A stretch of 64,000 bases of DNA from Paludibacteraceae bacterium. Its GTDB lineage: Bacteria; Bacteroidota; Bacteroidia; Bacteroidales; Paludibacteraceae. The notes beneath the pieces are model-generated. The model saw only the letters and a program-made list of their open reading frames with translations. It ran no database searches and was not told the DNA's origin. Location: contig JAFUVS010000011.1 in NCBI GenBank assembly GCA_017471175.1, positions 17,081 through 81,080 on the forward strand, written 5' to 3'. A program made the position numbers and the translations under genes. Below, one piece after another: positions 53,672 to 61,371 of the stretch. Every line of letters starts with the position of its first letter. Within the stretch, counting starts at the first letter, position 1.

Positions 53672-55471
53672 ATGAAACATTCTGCCTTTCAACTTATTGC
53701 TTTTTTCTTTTTGTTCGGTTTTTCAACGGGTGCTTACGCACAATGTTGCCTGGTCAAAGAATATGTAGGGCAACGCGACCAATTCCTCTATGAAGCGGAC
53801 AGCATCGTATTGGATACTTATATCGATACGAACGGCGACTGGCTGAAATGGATTGAAGAGAACGTAGCACCGCAACAATGGGACTGCAACAAGTTTATCC
53901 GCTTGCGAGCGTGGTCGAAACGTTCGTCCAATACGGACAATTATATCCAACTCTACTGGTGGGCAGGAGATGGAAAGAACTCGGCATTACTGCAACAGTA
54001 TGCCAATGGTATCGGTCCGAAAGCGGGAGTTTATACATTGACCAACCCTATGATGGGGCGATTCGGCTACACCAATAACTTTGAATACTTCTGGACGCAT
54101 ACCGTCATACCCGTTGATATGCCGTATCTGCTGTCTTACCGAACACACAAATACTCGTTGGAAGACGCAGGCATCGTGTGGGTATGTCCGTTCTCATCGT
54201 ATGCCTCGCAAGCGGGCGATATGTCCGTCAACAACACACAGTATGTAACAGGTGAAGAAGCCACCTCGTACATAACGCATTTCAATTCATTTGCCGTTAC
54301 GGTGGATACGGGCGATGATGGCAATCTATACGTGCAGATTGGCGGGCAAGAATGTAACCAAGACGCGGCTGTAACCATAGGACGAAAGACCAACGAGAAG
54401 GTACATCGGCTGACAGTTTCCACAAATGGAACAGGCAAAGTCGGGCTTATTCCTGCCTGTGATTACTATGAGGAAGGCGATGTGATAACGCTTGTTCCGA
54501 CAGCAAATCTGCCTATCTATTTCAAGGAATGGATGGGCGAACACGCAGACTATATCACCGATAACGGCGATGGCACATTCAGCGTTACGATGCAGGCTTT
54601 CGATATGCGTATTACTGCCGTATTTGACCTATTGGAAGAACTCCAAGGCGATTTCGCCATCGAAAATGTTTGCGGCGATGCCGATTATCTGAACTTGTCG
54701 TTTACACGCCGGCAAGGGAAAGCCGTTCGCTACGACTTGTTCTTCTCGGATGCTGCCAAGTCGCAAGGTTTTGCCGATGTGATTAACCAACCCATTAAAG
54801 ATGCAGATGTTATCGAGTGGTCGCTTCCGATGCCCAAAAGTTCTGCGGACGCGCAGTGGTACGTCCGTCCTGATGATTACGAGGTGACGCTGAATATGAT
54901 AGACCCGGAGGGGCTTACAACCACCTACTCTACTACCTTCACCGTTCTATATCCTTCCCGTGTGATTCTGCAACGCTGGAATGACGTGCTGACCATTACC
55001 AACCGCGACTTCAACGGCGGGTACGAAATCACACACGTAGAGTGGTACAAAGACAACGAGCCGATAAAGGGTCACGGCGTTCATAACTTTTTCTACTATG
55101 CAGGCGATAATCAGAAACTGCAAACGGAATCATCCTACCGCGCGGAGATAACGCGCGCTGATGATGGCAAGACCATTTCCACTTGTGATTATCTGCCCGT
55201 TGTGCTGAATGAAGAAGTCGTATTCAAAGAAGAAATTAACATTGCTCCTCGTCGAGCGGACAGCAGACGCGAGGTGGTAGTGAACACATCATTGTCAGGC
55301 AGATACCAAGTATTCAACATCGGCGGACAAGAGGTGATGAACGGTTATTTCGGTAGCGAGTACGGTTCGCCCGACATCATAGTTCCCGCCTCATTGCCCA
55401 ATGGCACGTATCTGATTCGTTTCGTACCGAACGATGCAAAGCAGATTCACAAGAAGTGGCCGGTCTATTAA
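53672..55471 (+). CDS. Secreted paralogue with InlB-type repeat and shared C-terminal module
   Basis: 599 residues. Signal peptide 1-23 (ends AYA, then QCC). About 25-230 is an N-terminal domain with little resemblance to the neighbour. About 245-300 fits a Listeria-Bacteroides (InlB B-like) repeat (LTVSTNGTGKVGLIPACDYYE). About 325-599 is homologous to residues 1124-1399 of the preceding protein at both protein and DNA level, including WNDVLTITN, FNGGYEITHVEWYKD and PNGTYLIRF. This indicates duplication of the C-terminal module. Secretion by type IX machinery is inferred from that tail. Confidence 0.85.
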   Translation: MKHSAFQLIAFFFLFGFSTGAYAQCCLVKEYVGQRDQFLYEADSIVLDTYIDTNGDWLKWIEENVAPQQWDCNKFIRLRAWSKRSSNTDNYIQLYWWAGDGKNSALLQQYANGIGPKAGVYTLTNPMMGRFGYTNNFEYFWTHTVIPVDMPYLLSYRTHKYSLEDAGIVWVCPFSSYASQAGDMSVNNTQYVTGEEATSYITHFNSFAVTVDTGDDGNLYVQIGGQECNQDAAVTIGRKTNEKVHRLTVSTNGTGKVGLIPACDYYEEGDVITLVPTANLPIYFKEWMGEHADYITDNGDGTFSVTMQAFDMRITAVFDLLEELQGDFAIENVCGDADYLNLSFTRRQGKAVRYDLFFSDAAKSQGFADVINQPIKDADVIEWSLPMPKSSADAQWYVRPDDYEVTLNMIDPEGLTTTYSTTFTVLYPSRVILQRWNDVLTITNRDFNGGYEITHVEWYKDNEPIKGHGVHNFFYYAGDNQKLQTESSYRAEITRADDGKTISTCDYLPVVLNEEVVFKEEINIAPRRADSRREVVVNTSLSGRYQVFNIGGQEVMNGYFGSEYGSPDIIVPASLPNGTYLIRFVPNDAKQIHKKWPVY

Positions 55472-55504
55472 GCGGCTTTCTTGACGGCGAATGGACCAAA
55501 CAGC

Positions 55505-55984
55505 CTACAGATAGACGCAGTTGCAGGAGCGGAAGGAGTAACGGCTTGAGGATAAGGGGAAAAGAATGGTCAGGCGGATGCCAAAACTGAGTTGATTAAG
55601 ACGCGTGTCCACCGCCTCACGCGAGGAATATACCGAATGTAACGTAACCGCCATATAACGAGTCGGATCTACCTCCGTCATCGGTACGCCTGCATTGCTA
55701 ATGCTATTTCCGTTACTATTCCCATTACCATAGCTATTTCCATTGCTGTTTCCACTACCACTATTTCCACTATACCTATACACAGACGAACCGGTCAAGT
55801 CGCGCACACCATATTCCACAAACACACCCGCACGCCACTTCAACTCCCTCTTACTGCTTCTTGCGCCACGGTACTTACCCCGTCCAACGGATGTCGATAC
55901 CATCAGCGGCGTATGCCATACTGCCCCTACTTCCCCATACAGACGCACATCCCAATCGGGGGGGTAATTAAGACTTGCATAAAT
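55505..55984 (-). pseudogene. Truncated beta-barrel protein remnant (C-terminal part only)
   Basis: An open minus-strand frame of about 160 codons (no ATG; GTG at 55948 is the best internal start). YASLNYPPDWDVRLYGEVGAV and LSFGIRLTILF look like barrel strands of an outer-membrane protein, but the N-terminus is missing: a TGA at 55985-55987 precedes it. The middle is a low-complexity Asn/Gly/Ser stretch (about 35 residues) coded by repeating 6-mers. A C7 run (G7 on the plus strand, 55958-55964) sits near the broken end. It is probably a decayed copy. Confidence 0.6.
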
Positions 55985-56043
55985 TCACTTAACTTCGCTA
56001 TACAGCTACGCCGATTTGCTTCGAATAAGGAATTCTACACTGT

Positions 56044-56455
56044 TTACTTGGGGAAAATATTCCCCAATAGCTCGCCACTCGTAAAGAGCGGTAATTTAGA
56101 GAATGGCAGAAAATCTCTCTTATTATTGGTAACAAGACAATCACATTGCCCTGCAATGGCACATTGATATTGCAACATATCTTCAAAATCACGAACAGGG
56201 AAATCTATTGTTTTCTTTAATTGATCGCCATCCATAGGTAAAACACATATAAAATTCGGTATGCATTGTAAACAATTCATACACGATTCCTTTATTACGC
56301 AGGATATAGGCTAAATTTGCAAAAGTCAAGAATGATGCATATAATTGGACATCACCATTCCGTCCTCGCATCAGCAGGTTCTTGGCATCCGTTCCTCCTT
56401 CTCTATTCATAATATAGTCCACCAATACATTGGTATCTAAAAAGATCTTTTTCAT
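56044..56455 (-). pseudogene. PIN-domain toxin, disrupted by a single-base frameshift
   Basis: Starts KKIFLDTNVLVDYIM (the PIN active-site Asp region) at the ATG on 56455, then runs to GIVYELFTMHTEF. Here an extra base in an A4 run on the plus strand (56251-56254) breaks the frame. With three As the frame continues ICVLPMDGDQLKK, DFEDMLQYQCA (second acidic set) and VTNNKRDFL to the stop at 56044, giving a normal 136-residue PIN RNase. As sequenced the toxin is truncated. It overlaps the antitoxin by 4 bp. Confidence 0.8.
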
Positions 56456-56709
56456 TTGCGCAAAATAGATTGGAGTTTCTCGTCTTGATGTATTTCGTCC
56501 TCTGTAAACGACACGCAGCCGCTCCACTTTTCTATTTCCGGAGATACTGCCATGGATTGGTACGAAACGTTTGTTTCAGCCGTCTTAGTCTTATGCTGCT
56601 TAGCAAAAAGAGTACGAACGTAAGATAACATTTGCCTTAACATAACATCACTTTCCAACATCGGATTCATTTCCCGAAAAAGTTCCTCACGTAATTGAAT
56701 TGTTGCCAT
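56452..56709 (-). CDS. Antitoxin of a PIN-domain toxin-antitoxin pair
   Basis: 85 residues from the ATG at 56709. MATIQLREELFREMNPML and LRQMLSYVRTLFAKQ give a helical N-terminal region, probably ribbon-helix-like dimerisation and DNA binding. The C-terminal half (SPEIEKWSGCVSFTEDE) is polar and is the likely toxin-binding part. It overlaps the PIN gene by 4 bp, the usual antitoxin-first layout, and has a perfect promoter. Confidence 0.72.
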   Translation of the reverse strand: MATIQLREELFREMNPMLESDVMLRQMLSYVRTLFAKQHKTKTAETNVSYQSMAVSPEIEKWSGCVSFTEDEIHQDEKLQSILRK

Positions 56710-56745
56710 AATTATATAATTTATATTCTTCTTTTTTTTGCGCCG

Positions 56746-56777
56746 CAAAGGTACGCACTATCGGACATACTGACAAA
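56746..56777 (-). promoter_or_regulatory. Promoter of the PIN toxin-antitoxin unit
   Basis: On the minus strand, TTTG (56777-56774) and TACCTTTG (56753-56746) are separated by 20 bp. The antitoxin ATG is 37 bp downstream. Confidence 0.7.
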
Positions 56778-56813
56778 CTTTTATAGGAAAAGAAATTCCA
56801 TAAAAAGTAGGTA

Positions 56814-56844
56814 TTGGGCAAGAAGAAGAAGAAACATACCTTTG
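56814..56844 (+). promoter_or_regulatory. Promoter of the porin/imelysin operon
   Basis: TTG at 56814-56816 and TACCTTTG at 56837-56844 (20 bp). Divergent from the toxin-antitoxin promoter. Confidence 0.6.
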
Positions 56845-56868
56845 CATAACAAAATAAAAAACAACGAT

Positions 56869-58317
56869 ATGACCGGAAAAATCATACGAACAGGATGCTT
56901 GATTACACTTTTACTTATTAGTAATCAACTATTTGCAGAACAGTCCACCACCACATCAACACCCGATTCGATTCGCGTCAGCCGCCATGAGTGGCAGAGC
57001 CTATTGCAACGCGTTTCCGCTTTGGAACAGGCACAAAAGAAAAACGATATACCTATAAATAATGATACAAGCGCACATCGCGCCCCTGAACCTCCGCGCT
57101 GGATACATAACCGCTTGCAGATAGGCGGGTATGGCGAGATAACCGCCAAACGGTGTTTCTACTCCAACAAGTACGTGCGTTACATCACTCCCGAAAAATA
57201 CAAGAACGACAGTTACGGCGAGTTTGACCTGCCGCACTTTGTCATTAATTTAGGTTACGACTTCGGCAAGGGTTGGTCGTTCGGCACGGAGATTGAGTTT
57301 GAGCACGGCGGCGTGGAAGCGGCAAAGGAGATTGAAGAGCAAGAGGGCGGCAGCGAAGTGGAACAGGAGATAGAGCGCGGCGGCGAAGTGGCATTGGAGC
57401 AGTTCTGGATAGAGAAGAAATTCAATGACTATGCCGTCATCCGTGCCGGAATGCAAGTGATTCCCGTAGGCGGCTTGAATGCACACCACGAATCGACCGA
57501 GTACTTCGGGGTGTATCGTCCCGAGGGCGAATATACGATACTGCCTTCCACGTGGCACGAGGTGGCACTCACTTTTATGGGCAAGACGCGCTTCGGTCTT
57601 CATTATCAGGCGATGTTCCTGCCGGGATTGGACTCGGACCGTTTCAGCCGCAAGAACTGGGTAAAAACAGGTGCGGGCAGTCCGTATGAGTTTAAGTTGG
57701 CAAACGTGTATGCGGGTGCTGCAAGATTAGAATATACGGGCGTAAAGGGACTCCGCATCGGCTTGTCGGGCTACTGCGGGTCGAGTTTCCGCAACTCGCT
57801 GAGCGACAACGTGAACGGCGAACTGTACAAGGGCGTAAAAGGATTGGTGAGCATCGGTTCGGTGGACTTGCGCTACAGCGACTACAACGTGGTAGTGCGC
57901 GGTCAGTTCACCTACGGTCATTTGGGCGACTCGCAACTGATAACCAAGTACAACAGTACGAGCCAGGTAGCCAACAAGACGCGCGTGGCATCCGATGCCT
58001 TGGCAGGCGGCGTGGAAGTGGGTTATGACTTCTTCGGTTTGGATACCCGACTGCGCAACCAAAGGCAACGCTTCTACGTGTTTGCCCGCTACGAATACTA
58101 CGATTCGATGTTCCGCTACAACGGCAATCCGACCACGGTGAATGCATGGTGCGGACGGCATCGTATGGCAGCGGGACTGAACTACTACCCTATCCCGCAG
58201 GTGGGCGTAAAGGCTGAATATGCCTACGCTATCTTGAAGAAAGGGTCGAACATCACGTATAACGATGAGCCGATGGTGGCAGTGGGCATCGTGTTCGCAG
58301 GGATGTTCAGACCGTGA
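56869..58317 (+). CDS. Outer-membrane porin-like beta-barrel protein
   Basis: 482 residues from the ATG at 56869. A signal peptide (about 1-23, ending LFA) is followed by a short coiled-coil-like stretch (about 36-55, WQSLLQRVSALEQAQ) and a beta-barrel of alternating strands (LQIGGYGEITAKRCF, GWSFGTEIEFEHGG, YAVIRAGMQVIPVGG, and a final MVAVGIVFAGMF). This is the layout of phosphate-selective-type (OprP-like) or other substrate-selective porins. Two acidic low-complexity segments (EIEEQEGGSEVEQEIE) lie in one loop. It leads the imelysin/di-heme/CcsBA set. Confidence 0.8.
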   Translation: MTGKIIRTGCLITLLLISNQLFAEQSTTTSTPDSIRVSRHEWQSLLQRVSALEQAQKKNDIPINNDTSAHRAPEPPRWIHNRLQIGGYGEITAKRCFYSNKYVRYITPEKYKNDSYGEFDLPHFVINLGYDFGKGWSFGTEIEFEHGGVEAAKEIEEQEGGSEVEQEIERGGEVALEQFWIEKKFNDYAVIRAGMQVIPVGGLNAHHESTEYFGVYRPEGEYTILPSTWHEVALTFMGKTRFGLHYQAMFLPGLDSDRFSRKNWVKTGAGSPYEFKLANVYAGAARLEYTGVKGLRIGLSGYCGSSFRNSLSDNVNGELYKGVKGLVSIGSVDLRYSDYNVVVRGQFTYGHLGDSQLITKYNSTSQVANKTRVASDALAGGVEVGYDFFGLDTRLRNQRQRFYVFARYEYYDSMFRYNGNPTTVNAWCGRHRMAAGLNYYPIPQVGVKAEYAYAILKKGSNITYNDEPMVAVGIVFAGMFRP

Positions 58318-58323
58318 AAAGAA

Positions 58324-58350
58324 TTAATAATTAATAGTTAATAATTAATA
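58324..58350. repeat. 13-bp direct repeat between the porin and imelysin genes
   Basis: TTAATAATTAATA occurs twice (58324-58336 and 58338-58350) with 1 bp between, giving a 14-bp period. It could be a regulator site upstream of the imelysin gene or just AT-rich filler. Confidence 0.4.
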
Positions 58351-58443
58351 TCTCGTTTCTTACTAAAAAACTTTTCCTTAATGTAAAAAAACATATTTCC
58401 TTTATACGATTTTATAAACTAACCAATTATAAATCACAAAAAA

Positions 58444-59664
58444 ATGAGAAAAGCACTGAACGTAACGCTGATCGCCTTGATGGGTGTGGCGTTGGTGGGC
58501 TGCAAAGACAAGAACAGCACATCAACAGAAGTGGTAGATGCCTCAAAGAAAGAGCAGGCATTAGAGAAAGTAATGACGCCTTACGTGCATCACGCCGTGA
58601 TTCCTGTATATGAAGGAATGGCAGATGCGGCTATGGATTTAGCAGAGGACATGGGCAAGATTCTAAAGGCAGCGATGGAGAATCCCGCATCGGAAGACAG
58701 TCTGCTGATTCACAATGCCTGCACGCATTGGACGGAGTCGCGTATGTACTGGGAACGTTCGGAGGCTTGGTTGTACGGACCTGCCGACTATGAAGGGATT
58801 GACCCGCACATTGACAGTTGGCCGTTCGACAAAACGGGCTTCGACGATGTGATTGCCGATGCTGCTGCTATGGAGACCTACGCTCACGCGCTTGAGACGA
58901 ACGCCACGTTGGACGAAGAAGAATACGGTCTGCTTGGTTTCCACGCCCTCGAATATGTACTCTTCGAGCAGGGGAAGGCACATAAACTCAGCGACTTCAC
59001 GGTTCAACAATGGACTTTTATGGCAGTGGTAGCCAACGACCTGCGTAACCAAGCCATTCTGCTTGAGGCTTGCTGGAGAGGTATGACAAATATCTCGTCC
59101 GCCAAACAGGCATTGCTCACATCCGCCGGTCTGAACACCGCAGCCGCACGCTACTCGACCAACGGCTTTGGCGGCTATATGACTAATCCGGGCGAGGGAC
59201 GTACCTTCGTTACCTATGAGGGCGCTGCCGCCCAACTCGTAGAGGGTTGCATCGATATTGCCAATGAAGTAGGAAACATCAAGATCGGCACGGCTTGCTT
59301 CGCATCCGCCGATAACGAAGCCGACCGTAACTATATCGAATCGCCCTACTCGCTGCACTCTATCCGCGACTTCCGCGACAACATCGTATCGGTTGATTAC
59401 GCTTGCTACGGCGCCAAACAAGGCGATGCCAATCTGATGGATTACATCGCCCAAGTGGATAAGAAAGCAGCAGAAAACCTGCGCGAAGCGATTGACAAAT
59501 CGTACAAGGCCATTGAGGCTATTCCGGAGCCTTTCTACGAGAACGCGCAAGGCGAAGCTGCCCAAAAAGCCGTGGCAGTAGTCGGTACAGACCTCGTGAA
59601 CGCACTGAACGCCGTACACAAAGCCCTGACCGGTATAGAGTATGAGATTGAGGAAGAGGAATAA
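58444..59664 (+). CDS. Imelysin-family (peptidase M75-like) lipoprotein
   Basis: 406 residues. Lipobox LVGC with Cys20, so membrane-anchored. The imelysin GxHxxE motif is at GFHALEYVL (His167 and Glu170), with the characteristic WPFDKTGFDDVI and SIRDFRDNI-type helices. Imelysins and EfeO-like proteins are iron-regulated and linked to iron or heme handling; proteolysis is not established. The next genes, a di-heme protein and CcsBA, fit an electron-transfer-linked uptake role. Confidence 0.9.
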   Translation: MRKALNVTLIALMGVALVGCKDKNSTSTEVVDASKKEQALEKVMTPYVHHAVIPVYEGMADAAMDLAEDMGKILKAAMENPASEDSLLIHNACTHWTESRMYWERSEAWLYGPADYEGIDPHIDSWPFDKTGFDDVIADAAAMETYAHALETNATLDEEEYGLLGFHALEYVLFEQGKAHKLSDFTVQQWTFMAVVANDLRNQAILLEACWRGMTNISSAKQALLTSAGLNTAAARYSTNGFGGYMTNPGEGRTFVTYEGAAAQLVEGCIDIANEVGNIKIGTACFASADNEADRNYIESPYSLHSIRDFRDNIVSVDYACYGAKQGDANLMDYIAQVDKKAAENLREAIDKSYKAIEAIPEPFYENAQGEAAQKAVAVVGTDLVNALNAVHKALTGIEYEIEEEE

Positions 59665-59685
59665 ACACAAAAACTCACAAACATT

Positions 59686-61365
59686 ATGAACAAACAAGTG
59701 ATTATCAGCAGTATTGCCGCCTTATGTCTCATCGGTATGCCTTCCTGCAAGGAAAAAACCGAGGAGATAGTGGATACGCCGACGCAGTTGCCCGAATGGT
59801 ACTATACGGGCGGCAAGTTAGGCACTACCCCGTTGGCAACAATGAACTGCTTTGAGCAACCCACCCCTGCCACGGAGCGCGGCGGATTGACGGGTGAGTT
59901 CGACCGCGGCGACCAATCGGCAGAGCGTCCTTACACGACCAATGCCACCGGCACACGTAACGGATTAGGCCCCGTATATGTACGTTCGTCCTGCCAACAC
60001 TGCCACCCCAACTACTCGCACGGCACATCCATTCCGGAGGGGACATACAGCACCTCGCGTATCGGAAACGGCACGCTGCTTGTGGTCTATAACCCCGAAA
60101 CAGAAGCCTACGTATCGTGGTTGGCAGGTATGCCGCAACTTCACGGCGTGAAGCCATTTAAGGCTCCGTTGGACGAGAAGTACATCCGTGTTCACTGGGA
60201 GAAAGCCACCGACCAATGGGGCAACCGTTTCCCGGACGGCGACACCTACGAATTAGTCTATCCCGTTGTGACGATGGACAAAGAGGCTATCTATTCGGCT
60301 CGTCCCGAGTTCGCAGAAGCCGTGCAGGCATTAGGATTGAGCGACTATGATGTAATGGCTGACGGCAAATGGGAAGTGCGACTGGAAAACACCATCGGTA
60401 TTTACGGTACCGGTCTGTTGGATGCCATACCCGAAGACTCGATAGTAGCCCAATGGGCGAAAGAGGAACAAGCTGGTGCGAAACTGAACACGGCATACTT
60501 TGAAGGCGGACAATGGAAGAACTACTATAGCAACAAGTTGCAGGGTGACGGCACGCCTTACGTAAGACGTTTCACGTATGCGATGAGTCGCGGTCCGCTG
60601 CAAGACGGTGCGGGTGCGAACGCTATTTGGAACATCCCCAACGTAACGCGCAACAACCGCCGCTACCATTACCTTGACCTGAACGGCAAAGTGTATGCCA
60701 CTTGCGCTTCGATTGATCCCGAAGTGCAGGCAGGTTTTGCGGACTATATCGCCAAGATTGATCCCGACAAGACGCACGAAGAATGGCACACGGACGATGT
60801 GCAGAGCAATATCTACAACTACCTGACCTCGAAGAGTTTGCCCGTGGAGATGACGGATGATGAGTTTGTAGAGATGATGGTATGGCATCGCGGTCTGGCT
60901 GTTCCGGCAGCGCGTAACGTGACCGACAAGCAGGTGCTTCGCGGTCGTAAAGTGTTTGCCGAAGTAGGTTGCGAAGCGTGCCACCGTCCTTCGTGGACGA
61001 CCGGTCAGGACGATATACAAGACCCGAACCTGTTCTTCACGAATGCCAACAGTCAGTTGCCTCGCTATCAGAACCAGAAGATATGGCCCTATACGGATAT
61101 GGTACAGCATAAACTGCACATGGAAAAAGACATCCGCACGGGCTGGTGCCGTACCACTCCTTTGTGGGGACGCGGTCTGCACCGTTTGGCAACGGGTGAT
61201 GCATCGGAGGCTCGTATGCACGATACCCGCGCAAGAAACGTGATTGAAGCCATTATGTGGCACTTCTATTCCGAGCAGAGCGATGCTTATTGGTGCGCCG
61301 ACAAGTTCCGCAACCTGAGCAAAGAAGACCGCGAGGCTATGGTAGCATTCATTAACGCAATCTAA
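59686..61365 (+). CDS. DUF1111 di-heme oxidoreductase lipoprotein
   Basis: 559 residues. The N-terminus (about 1-19) ends PSC, a likely lipobox (Cys20). Two CxxCH heme sites are present, CQHCH (Cys103, Cys106, His107) and CEACH (Cys429, Cys432, His433), placing it in the DUF1111/thiol-oxidoreductase (MauG-like) group. Imelysin and DUF1111 genes are neighbours in other bacteria too. It may move electrons to or from the substrate handled by imelysin. It starts 21 bp after the imelysin gene. Confidence 0.92.
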   Translation: MNKQVIISSIAALCLIGMPSCKEKTEEIVDTPTQLPEWYYTGGKLGTTPLATMNCFEQPTPATERGGLTGEFDRGDQSAERPYTTNATGTRNGLGPVYVRSSCQHCHPNYSHGTSIPEGTYSTSRIGNGTLLVVYNPETEAYVSWLAGMPQLHGVKPFKAPLDEKYIRVHWEKATDQWGNRFPDGDTYELVYPVVTMDKEAIYSARPEFAEAVQALGLSDYDVMADGKWEVRLENTIGIYGTGLLDAIPEDSIVAQWAKEEQAGAKLNTAYFEGGQWKNYYSNKLQGDGTPYVRRFTYAMSRGPLQDGAGANAIWNIPNVTRNNRRYHYLDLNGKVYATCASIDPEVQAGFADYIAKIDPDKTHEEWHTDDVQSNIYNYLTSKSLPVEMTDDEFVEMMVWHRGLAVPAARNVTDKQVLRGRKVFAEVGCEACHRPSWTTGQDDIQDPNLFFTNANSQLPRYQNQKIWPYTDMVQHKLHMEKDIRTGWCRTTPLWGRGLHRLATGDASEARMHDTRARNVIEAIMWHFYSEQSDAYWCADKFRNLSKEDREAMVAFINAI

Positions 61366-61371
61366 AAGACT

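Noticed and set aside
58663-59697. 344-codon minus-strand ORF opposite imelysin
   Set aside because: The plus-strand imelysin motif and lipobox decide the strand.
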